Shown here one piece after another: positions 1 through 6,090 of a stretch of DNA of 6,090 nucleotides. Source of the stretch: an uncultured Bacteroidales bacterium (GTDB lineage: Bacteria; Bacteroidota; Bacteroidia; Bacteroidales; UBA932); the NCBI GenBank assembly GCA_946408295.1, contig CAMJRT010000081.1, forward strand, positions 1-6,090. The letters run 5' to 3'. The translations under genes were made by a program, and so were the position numbers. The first letter of the stretch is position 1; the number at the start of each line of letters is the position of its first letter. The notes beneath the pieces were generated by a model that was not told the DNA's origin, did no database searches, and saw only the letters and a program-made list of their open reading frames with translations.

Positions 1-582
1 GTAACCGGAACCGATGCCGATACCGAGGGCCAGGGTCTTGTCAAGCGCTTTGCCGGAGTAGTCCTGATAGACGGCGAAGGAGGAGTTGATGCCGCGGCCT
101 TCGAGGAAGAGACGACGGACGGAAGTACCGGAGCCTTTGGGGGCCACCATAATCACGTCGATGTCCTTGGGAGGAACGCAACCGGTGCGGTCGCTCCAGG
201 TGATGGCGAAACCGTGGGAGAAGTAGAGGGTCTTGCCGGTGGTGAGGTGTTTCTTCATCGTGGGCCAGACGCTCATAACGGCGGCGTCAGAGAGCAAGCA
301 CATAATGATGGTGCCTTTCTCGCAAGCTTCTTCGATGCCGAAGAGGTCTTTGCCGGGGGTCCAACCATCGGCGACGGCCTTGTCGAAGGTCTTGCCGGGG
401 CGCTGGCCCACGATGACCTTGAAGCCATTGTCGCGGAGGTTCTGCGCCTGGCCGGGGCCCTGCACGCCATAACCGATCACGGCGATCACTTCGTCTTTCA
501 ACACATCTTTCGCTTTTGCGAGGGGATACTCTTCGCGGGTGACAACATTCTCGATCACACCGCCAAAATTAATTTTTGCCAT
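1..582 (-). CDS. ilvC: Ketol-acid reductoisomerase, N-terminal part (3' end outside window)
   Basis: This enzyme converts 2-acetolactate or 2-aceto-2-hydroxybutyrate to the dihydroxy acid by Mg-dependent isomerisation and NAD(P)H reduction, the second common step of valine and isoleucine synthesis in the cytoplasm. The visible 194 codons start MAKINFGGVIENVVTREEYP. A Rossmann dinucleotide-binding motif GYGVQG lies at residues 37-42. The following loop carries Gln60, Arg61 and Lys64, where cofactor preference is set; the basic residues suggest NADPH (inference). SHGF at 122-125 holds the conserved His123, and APKGSG is at 147-152. The knotted C-terminal domain with the metal-binding acidic residues lies beyond the left edge, so class I (about 340-350 residues) versus class II length cannot be confirmed. 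The start is the first ATG at 582, preceded by an AT-rich stretch without a Shine-Dalgarno. It is the last visible gene of the ilvDBNC cluster, separated from ilvN by 157 bases containing a hairpin element. Confidence 0.97.
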   Translation of the reverse strand, partial: MAKINFGGVIENVVTREEYPLAKAKDVLKDEVIAVIGYGVQGPGQAQNLRDNGFKVIVGQRPGKTFDKAVADGWTPGKDLFGIEEACEKGTIIMCLLSDAAVMSVWPTMKKHLTTGKTLYFSHGFAITWSDRTGCVPPKDIDVIMVAPKGSGTSVRRLFLEGRGINSSFAVYQDYSGKALDKTLALGIGIGSGY

Positions 583-625
583 AATGTTTTAAAAATTTAT
601 AAGTTAATTGTTAAATTCTTTTTTT

Positions 626-739
626 TCAATAGGCGCAATCGTGTTTCAAACCGTCGCTTCGCGACCCCTCCCACTTCGTGGGCCCCTCCCTCTTATGGTG
701 CCGAGGGTGGCACAGGTTTGAAAACGACAGGCCTATTGA
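626..739. repeat. Nested inverted-repeat element with three internal hairpins between ilvN and ilvC
   Basis: An outer 9-bp stem pairs TCAATAGGC (626-634) with GCCTATTGA (731-739). After a small internal loop a second stem pairs TTTCAAACC (644-652) with GGTTTGAAA (715-723), extended by CGT 640-642 with ACG 724-726 around a bulged G643. The enclosed region holds three consecutive hairpins: GTCGC-TTC-GCGAC (653-665), CCCAC-TTC-GTGGG (670-682) and GTGCC-GAGGGT-GGCAC (698-713), joined by CCCCTCCC-like linkers. This layout is typical of dispersed REP/MITE-like intergenic elements. On the operon strand the outer stem is followed by a run of A, so it is not a classical intrinsic terminator. It could stabilise the upstream mRNA or lower ilvC expression relative to ilvN (inference). 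Only one copy is visible, so its repeat status is unproven. Confidence 0.75.
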
Positions 740-1056
740 TTAATTTTTCTCACTTTCTCTTAAAGTTATATATTCTTGCACTTCCTTGAGTTCTTTATTG
801 AAGTCCTCGTTGTCCACATAGTAGAAAGTCTTGATGACATCCACTTTCTTCTCCATATTCACGACAATCGCACGGACCTTGGCCTCGGAAGTGGTCGTCT
901 TGACGACAAACTTGTGCACGCCGGGAATGCCCGAAGGAAAGACGCGCAGGGCATCGATGTTGATGCTGCGGCGGGTAAACAAGCCGGCCACGGTGCTGAG
1001 CAAGCCCACCTGATTCTCGGTGTAGGCTGTAATAATATAGTGTTTTTCCTTTTCCA

Positions 1057-1057
<1 letters not shown>
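740..1057 (-). CDS. ilvN: Acetohydroxyacid synthase small (regulatory) subunit, single ACT domain
   Basis: This 105-residue protein is the regulatory subunit that activates IlvB and normally confers valine feedback inhibition. One ACT domain spans about residues 6-80. It includes the signature ENQVGLLSTVAGLFTRR followed by SINIDALRV. Gly18 and Asn33 align with Gly14 and Asn29 of E. coli IlvH, residues implicated in valine sensing, so feedback control is probably retained (inference). The C-terminal domain found in 160-190-residue family members is missing, and the protein ends in a charged helix-like tail; E. coli IlvN (about 96 residues) shows that an ACT-only form can work. Its ATG overlaps the ilvB stop in TAATG, implying translational coupling and equal dosage. 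The TAA stop at 740-742 directly abuts the hairpin element. Confidence 0.93.
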
Positions 1058-2769
<1,712 letters not shown>

Positions 2770-2845
2770 TATCTCGTTCAAAACTTCTTCTTTTTTACTG
2801 TTCTCTCGCCTCACGCTCGCTTGTTCGCCGCTTGGCTTGCTCTCT

Positions 2846-2865
2846 TCTATTCTTCTCTATTCTTC
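2846..2865. repeat. Perfect 10-base tandem duplication at the ilvD stop codon
   Basis: The unit TCTATTCTTC occurs twice in direct succession (2846-2855 and 2856-2865), which on the coding strand is GAAGAATAGA twice. The ilvD TAG stop (2857-2859) lies in one copy, and the second copy sits just downstream in the ilvD-ilvB spacer. It looks like replication slippage and has no evident function. Confidence 0.85.
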
Positions 2866-4701
2866 GACGATGCGGATGCCTCCCTTGTCGGCGCTGCTGA
2901 CCATCGCGGCGTAGGCCTTGAGGGCTTTGGAAACTTCGCGCTGACGCACGGGCGGGGTGAAGGCTTTCTTGCCGCGGGCCATCTCCTCCTGCCGCCTTTG
3001 GGCGAGTTGTTCGTCGCTCAGGCGCACGTTGATTTTACGGGAAGGAATATCGATTTCAATCATATCCCCGTCGCGAACCAGGCCGATGTTGCCGCCGGCC
3101 GCCGCTTCCGGAGAGATGTGTCCGATGCTCAGGCCCGAAGTGCCGCCGCTGAAACGGCCATCGGTGATGAGGGCACATTCTTTGCCCAGGTGCCTCGATT
3201 TGATGTAGGAGGTGGGATAGAGCATTTCCTGCATACCCGGACCGCCCTTGGGGCCTTCGTAGTTGATCACCACCACATCGCCGCTGACGACCTTGCCGCC
3301 CAGAATGCCTTCGCAGGCCGCTTCCTGAGAGTCGAAGACCTTGGCGGGGCCTTCGAAGTGCCAGATGCTCTCGTCCACGCCGGCGGTCTTGATGACGCAG
3401 CCGTCGAGGGCGATGTTGCCGAAGAGTACGCCTAAGCCGCCATCCTTGGTATATGCGTTCTCGAGAGAACGGATACAACCTTCCTTGCGGTCGGTGTCCA
3501 AGGCGTCGGCATAACTCTCCTGACTTCCCAGTACATTGGAAAAACGATTGGCGGGCGCGCTCTTGTAGGTCTTGAGCGCCTCGTCGCAAACATTCGGGCT
3601 GGTGATGCACCATTGTTCGATTTCTTCGGCGAGGGTCATCCCGTCCACGCGTTTGAGGGTGGTGTCCACCAGACCGCCTTTGGCGAGTTCGGCCATAATC
3701 GAAACGACGCCGCCGGCGCGGCCCACGTCCTGAATATGGTATTTCTGGGTGTTGGGGGCCACTTTGCAGATGCAGGGCACCTTGCGGGAAAGGGCGTCGA
3801 TGTCGGCCATCTTGAAGTCCACGCCGCCCTCGCCGGCGACGGCCAGCAGGTGCAGCACGGTATTGGTGGAACCGCCCATCGCGATGTCCAGCGTCATGGC
3901 GTTCAAGAAAGCCTGACGGGTGGCGATGCTGCGGGGAAGAACGCTCTCGTCCCCGTCGCGGTAGTATTTGTACGCATTTTCGACAATCTGGCGGGCTGCC
4001 TTCTTGAAGAGTTCTTTGCGAAGGACGTGGGTGGCCAGAATGGTGCCGTTGCCGGGCAGGGAAAGGCCGATGGCTTCGGTCAGGCAGTTCATCGAGTTGG
4101 CGGTGAACATACCGGAGCAACTGCCGCAAGAAGGGCAGGCCTTGTCTTCGACCTGGGCGACTTCTTCGTCGGACAGGGTGGTGTCGGCGGACTTGATCAT
4201 CGCGTCGATGAGGTCGAGTTTGGCTTTGCCGAGCACGCCGGCTTCCATCGGGCCGCCGGACACGAAAATGGTGGGGATGTTCAGACGCATAGAAGCGATG
4301 AGCATACCCGGGGTAATTTTATCGCAGTTGCTGATGCAGACGAGGGCGTCGGCCTTGTGGGCGTTGACCATATATTCGACGCTGTCGGCGATGATGTCGC
4401 GGGAAGGAAGGGAATAGAGCATTCCGTCGTGGCCCATCGCGATGCCGTCGTCGACGGCGATGGTGTTGAATTCAGCGGCATAGCATCCGAGTTTTTCAAT
4501 CTCTGCCTTGACAATCTGGCCGGCGTCGTGCAGGTGCGTATGTCCGGGAACAAATTGGGTGAAAGAGTTCGCAATCGCGATGACCGGTTTGCCCATTTGC
4601 TCGCGTTTCATTCCATTGGCAATCCACAAGGCGCGGGCGCCCGCCATTCTGCGGCCCTCGAGCGTAATGCTGCTTCTCAACTGATTTTTCATCGTATTCA
4701 T
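2857..4701 (-). CDS. ilvD: Dihydroxy-acid dehydratase
   Basis: This iron-sulfur lyase dehydrates 2,3-dihydroxyisovalerate and 2,3-dihydroxy-3-methylvalerate to the keto acids that are transaminated to valine and isoleucine. It has 614 residues, close to E. coli IlvD (616), and matches it along its whole length. Motifs in order: [12 protein letters not shown] (15-26); [14 protein letters not shown] (45-58); [30 protein letters not shown] (121-133) with cluster Cys122 and the metal-site lysine Lys128; [19 protein letters not shown] (189-207) with further cluster cysteines; [10 protein letters not shown] in the middle; and [14 protein letters not shown] (515-528) with the catalytic-serine region. 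It lacks the NTCN cysteine of plant-type [2Fe-2S] enzymes and has FTQF there, like the oxygen-labile E. coli type (inference). A second ATG at 4692 is also a plausible start, since many relatives begin MKxQLRS. It is the first gene of the operon, with the promoter at 4756-4785. Confidence 0.97.
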   Translation of the reverse strand: MNTMKNQLRSSITLEGRRMAGARALWIANGMKREQMGKPVIAIANSFTQFVPGHTHLHDAGQIVKAEIEKLGCYAAEFNTIAVDDGIAMGHDGMLYSLPSRDIIADSVEYMVNAHKADALVCISNCDKITPGMLIASMRLNIPTIFVSGGPMEAGVLGKAKLDLIDAMIKSADTTLSDEEVAQVEDKACPSCGSCSGMFTANSMNCLTEAIGLSLPGNGTILATHVLRKELFKKAARQIVENAYKYYRDGDESVLPRSIATRQAFLNAMTLDIAMGGSTNTVLHLLAVAGEGGVDFKMADIDALSRKVPCICKVAPNTQKYHIQDVGRAGGVVSIMAELAKGGLVDTTLKRVDGMTLAEEIEQWCITSPNVCDEALKTYKSAPANRFSNVLGSQESYADALDTDRKEGCIRSLENAYTKDGGLGVLFGNIALDGCVIKTAGVDESIWHFEGPAKVFDSQEAACEGILGGKVVSGDVVVINYEGPKGGPGMQEMLYPTSYIKSRHLGKECALITDGRFSGGTSGLSIGHISPEAAAGGNIGLVRDGDMIEIDIPSRKINVRLSDEQLAQRRQEEMARGKKAFTPPVRQREVSKALKAYAAMVSSADKGGIRIVEE

Positions 4702-4755
4702 TTGTTAGTCACGGAATTGCCGGCATTCATAGACAATCCTGCAAAATCCGAACTA

Positions 4756-4785
4756 CAAAGATACTCATTTTTTCGGAAATGACAA
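4756..4785 (-). promoter_or_regulatory. Bacteroidota-type promoter for the ilvDBNC operon
   Basis: Read on the minus strand, TATCTTTG (4763-4756) matches the Bacteroidota -7 consensus TAnnTTTG exactly. TTG (4785-4783) lies 19 bases upstream as the -33 element. Transcription should start near 4749-4750, giving a leader of about 48 bases before the ilvD ATG. That leader has room for neither an Ile/Val/Leu-rich leader peptide with attenuator nor a T-box, so any regulation is likely to act at initiation or through IlvN feedback (inference). Confidence 0.65.
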
Positions 4786-4978
4786 TAAATCCTCGTGCGC
4801 GTTGCGTGCATTGCGCGTGCGAGGAGTTCTCACGCGAAGGGAAAAGTTTTTCGAGCCCCGAAAAACCGACGACAAGGTGAGTGCAAACGAAGGTATTCGA
4901 TTTGCCGAACCGCGAAGGAGGAAAGCGAAGCTAACGGCTCTCGAAAAATCTTTCCACCCTCGCTCCCTCAACGCTCAC
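4786..4978. other. Non-coding spacer with short hairpins upstream of both promoters
   Basis: I find no convincing gene here; reading frames that cross it are Arg/Lys/Pro-rich and resemble no known protein. Visible structure: TGCGCGT repeated directly at 4796-4802 and 4812-4818; an inverted repeat CGCGTG (4814-4819) with CACGCG (4831-4836); and a perfect 8-bp stem GTTTTTCG (4846-4853) with CGAAAAAC (4859-4866) over a 5-base loop. TTTGCCGAAC (4901-4910) reappears in inverse orientation at 6079-6088. None of these hairpins has a U-tract marking a terminator. Confidence 0.6.
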
Positions 4979-5090
4979 GCACGCCCGGGCCTTTTGCCCC
5001 CGAAAGGGCGCTCACTTCATAAAAAAAATGTCGTGAAACGAAAACATCCGTTCGTGCCTCCTTTCGGGGGACTTTCTCGGCCCGAGCGTC
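4979..5090. repeat. Imperfect inverted-repeat element, copy 1 (left of hicAB)
   Basis: The element forms a long interrupted hairpin. Outer arms ACGCCCGGGCC (4981-4991) and GGCCCGAGCGT (5079-5089) match at 10 of 11 positions. Inner arms CCCCCGAAAGG (4997-5007) and CCTTTCGGGGG (5060-5070) match perfectly. The loop contains a run of eight A and a 16-base stretch (5031-5046) absent from the second copy. The first 49 bases are identical to 5974-6022, and 30 of the last 36 match 6033-6068, in the same orientation. This indicates a dispersed repeat of about 95-112 bases (MITE/REP-like by structure); no transposase is visible. Confidence 0.85.
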
Positions 5091-5102
5091 AAAATTTGTG
5101 AT

Positions 5103-5141
5103 TATATTTGCATTGCAACTAAATTATAGTTACATTTGCAT
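5103..5141 (+). promoter_or_regulatory. hicAB promoter region with dyad operator candidate
   Basis: Two Bacteroidota -7-like boxes precede hicA: TATATTTG (5103-5110) and TACATTTG (5131-5138). The second has TTTG (5107-5110) 20 bases upstream as its -33 element but would start transcription at or just after the hicA ATG. The first lacks a clear -33 element but leaves a leader of about 25 bases. Between them is an imperfect dyad, TGCAACTA (5114-5121) and TAGTTACA (5127-5134), with 7 of 8 positions matching across AATTA. Direct repeats ATTTGCAT (5106-5113 and 5134-5141) flank it. HicB proteins with a ribbon-helix-helix domain repress their own operon, so this is the likely operator (inference). 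Confidence 0.5.
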
Positions 5142-5402
5142 ATGGGAACGAAAGACAAACTGATTGAACGGATAAAGCAGAGGCCTGTGGACTTCACTTT
5201 TGATGAAGCAAAACGACTGATGTCTCTTTTGGGCTATGACTTGTCGAACAAGGGAAAGACTTCAGGTTCGCGCGAGATATTTTACAAAGAAGGCAGGGCG
5301 CCCATTATGCTCCACAGGCCTCACCCGGAAAATAGTAGTAAAGCACTATGCGGTGAAACAATTATTGGAAACTTTATTGGAAAACGGAGATTTGTAATAT
5401 GA
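5142..5402 (+). CDS. hicA: HicA-family toxin (mRNA interferase), C-terminus apparently frameshifted
   Basis: HicA proteins are small double-stranded-RNA-binding-fold ribonucleases that cut mRNA and are neutralised by HicB. The ORF has 86 residues and begins MGTKDKLIER, typical of the Bacteroidales HicA subgroup. The core DFTFDEAKRLMSLLGYDLSNKGKTSGSREIF (residues 17-47) and IMLHRPHPEN (55-64) fit the family; the canonical GSH active-site histidine is Arg in GSR, as I recall for this subgroup. After Asn64 the sequence stops resembling HicA. The expected tail lies in the +1 frame (5338-5397), so a one-base insertion near 5331-5340 is likely and the toxin may be inactive. The ATG at 5142 is chosen over an in-frame TTG two codons upstream, which falls inside a promoter box. 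It overlaps hicB by four bases (ATGA) in the present frame. Confidence 0.83.
   Translation: MGTKDKLIERIKQRPVDFTFDEAKRLMSLLGYDLSNKGKTSGSREIFYKEGRAPIMLHRPHPENSSKALCGETIIGNFIGKRRFVI
5338..5397 (+). other. Out-of-frame remnant of the HicA C-terminal tail
   Basis: In the +1 frame relative to hicA, these bases read VKHYAVKQLLETLLENGDL followed by TAA (5395-5397). This is the usual HicA ending: HPxN, one hydrophobic residue, VK, an aromatic residue, then VKQ and an amphipathic helix. Bases 5334-5337 hold four nucleotides where one codon is expected after Asn64. Removing one base from AATAGTAGTA restores an 84-residue protein ending one base before the hicB ATG. A real mutation, an assembly error or programmed +1 frameshifting would all produce this picture. 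Confidence 0.8.
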
Positions 5403-5890
5403 ACACATTGAAGTACAAGGGATATGTCGGTTCGGTCGCTTACAGCGAGGCGGACCAGGTATTTTTCGGCAAGATAGAAGGCATTGACGGGCTGGTCAAC
5501 TATGAAGGACAATCTGTCGGAGAACTGACCGACGCTTTCAAAGAAGCGGTTGATGACTATCTCGTTTTCTGTGAGGAAAAAGGTCTCAAACCGGAGAAGA
5601 GTTACACGGGTACGTTCAATGTCCGCATTTCCCCCGAAACGCACCGGGGCATCGCCCGACTGGCTGCACAATCCGGCATTAGCATCAATGCTTTTGTCAA
5701 GCAGACTTTAAGTGAGGTCGTATCGCATAGACCATTGGGAAGCGAGATAGCAGATACTGACATTTCTTCATCCATTTTATCAGAACCCAATGCCTCCTAC
5801 GGACGAAAAAGGGAACTGACCCTCGAAGTTCCCCCGGAAGACATCCCCCTCGCCCAAGAAATTGCACGGCGTATGGGCTGGAAGTTATAG
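5399..5890 (+). CDS. hicB: HicB-family antitoxin with extended C-terminus
   Basis: This 163-residue protein is the antitoxin partner of HicA and the probable repressor of the operon. Residues 1-66 form the HicB partial RNase-H-like fold that binds HicA; MNTLKYKGYVGSVAYSEADQ, NYEGQSVGEL and FKEAVDDYL are characteristic. Residues 71-108 form a ribbon-helix-helix DNA-binding unit: strand GTFNVRIS, helix PETHRGIARLAAQSG, helix SINAFVKQTLSEVV. Residues 109-163 are an addition to the usual length of about 110-130: a Ser/Asp-rich linker and then RKRELTLEVPPEDIPLAQEIARRMGWKL, which looks like a beta-strand plus helix. Relatives normally begin at this MNTLKYKGY, supporting the ATG at 5399. The ORF is intact, unlike the end of hicA. 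It is followed by 83 bases without an obvious feature and then the second repeat copy. Confidence 0.92.
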   Translation: MNTLKYKGYVGSVAYSEADQVFFGKIEGIDGLVNYEGQSVGELTDAFKEAVDDYLVFCEEKGLKPEKSYTGTFNVRISPETHRGIARLAAQSGISINAFVKQTLSEVVSHRPLGSEIADTDISSSILSEPNASYGRKRELTLEVPPEDIPLAQEIARRMGWKL

Positions 5891-5973
5891 CCCAAGCGAT
5901 ATAGAAGAGAGTATTTCCTGCTATTCGTCCACAAGTTGGGAATGAATTATAAGTATTTGTGAATTTGCAGCTT

Positions 5974-6068
5974 GCACGCCCGGGCCTTTTGCCCCCGAAA
6001 GGGCGCTCACTTCATAAAAAAATGTCCGTTCGCACTTCCTTTCGGGGGACGTTCTCTACCCGAGCGTC
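5974..6068. repeat. Imperfect inverted-repeat element, copy 2 (right of hicAB)
   Basis: This is a shorter copy of the element at 4979-5090, in the same orientation. Inner arms CCCCCGAAAGG (5992-6002) and CCTTTCGGGGG (6038-6048) are intact. Outer arms ACGCCCGGGCC (5976-5986) and ACCCGAGCGT (6058-6067) pair less perfectly. It has seven A instead of eight in the loop and lacks the 16-base loop segment of copy 1. It follows hicB by 83 bases; GCCCGGGC followed by CTTTT might terminate transcription weakly, but this is uncertain. The sequence after it (6069-6090) includes GTTCGGCAAA, the inverse of 4901-4910, before the window ends. Confidence 0.85.
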
Positions 6069-6090
6069 CTCGCTGCGAGTTCGGCAAACG

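Noticed and set aside
626..739. Intrinsic terminator after ilvN
   Set aside because: On the transcribed strand the stem is followed by A rather than U, and ilvC continues in the same direction.
214..789. A 191-codon plus-strand frame opposite ilvC and the ilvN-ilvC spacer
   Set aside because: It runs through ilvC in antisense and then through the hairpin element, with no family resemblance and no promoter.
2770..2814. N-terminal extension of IlvB to a GTG start
   Set aside because: The 15 extra residues are Lys/Glu/Asn-rich, unlike the family N-terminus, and the downstream ATG at 2769 gives the standard protein.
3613..4782. A 389-codon open frame on the plus strand opposite ilvD
   Set aside because: It is antisense to a fully conserved IlvD and its Gly/Val/His-rich composition is typical of a shadow frame.
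4802..5101. A 99-codon plus-strand frame in the divergent intergenic region
   Set aside because: It is Arg/Lys/Pro-rich and its end is simply the translated palindromic repeat, so it is not a credible gene.
5321..5671. A 116-codon minus-strand frame opposite hicA/hicB
   Set aside because: It is antisense to conserved HicB sequence and has no recognisable features.
4979..6068. CRISPR array or integron-type attachment sites
   Set aside because: There are only two copies, about one kilobase apart with genes between, of unequal length, and no cas or integrase gene is visible.

Overview
The window looks like chromosomal DNA from a Bacteroidota (probably Bacteroidales) bacterium. The evidence is Bacteroidota-type -7 promoter boxes (TAnnTTTG), AT-rich start regions without Shine-Dalgarno sequences, Bacteroides-like versions of the Ilv and Hic proteins, and GC-rich coding sequence with AT-rich gene starts. 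The genus cannot be named from the sequence alone.

Positions 1-4701, minus strand: a branched-chain amino acid operon transcribed ilvD > ilvB > ilvN > ilvC. The last gene runs off the left edge, so only its N-terminal 194 codons are present. The products cover three consecutive steps of isoleucine/valine synthesis: acetohydroxyacid synthase (IlvB catalytic, IlvN regulatory), ketol-acid reductoisomerase (IlvC) and dihydroxy-acid dehydratase (IlvD). IlvB and IlvN are coupled by a TAATG stop/start overlap. A good Bacteroidota promoter lies about 55 bases upstream of ilvD, and the leader is too short for a leader-peptide attenuator or a T-box. A striking nested multi-hairpin element starts on the base after the ilvN stop codon and separates ilvN from ilvC.

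Positions 4702-5141: the divergent intergenic region. It holds the ilv promoter, several hairpins, one copy of a long imperfect inverted-repeat element, and a likely autoregulated hicAB promoter with a dyad.

Positions 5142-5890, plus strand: a HicA/HicB type II toxin-antitoxin pair. Two features stand out. The HicA C-terminus appears to be frameshifted: the expected family tail is encoded in the +1 frame and ends one base before hicB. HicB carries an extra C-terminal segment of about 55 residues after its ribbon-helix-helix domain. A second copy of the inverted-repeat element follows (5974-6068), so the toxin-antitoxin module is bracketed by direct copies of the same repeat.

I see no completely new multi-gene system. 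The most noteworthy items are the broken or recoded hicA, the repeat-bracketed hicAB island next to a core biosynthetic operon, the HicB extension, and the structured RNA/DNA element inside the ilv operon.
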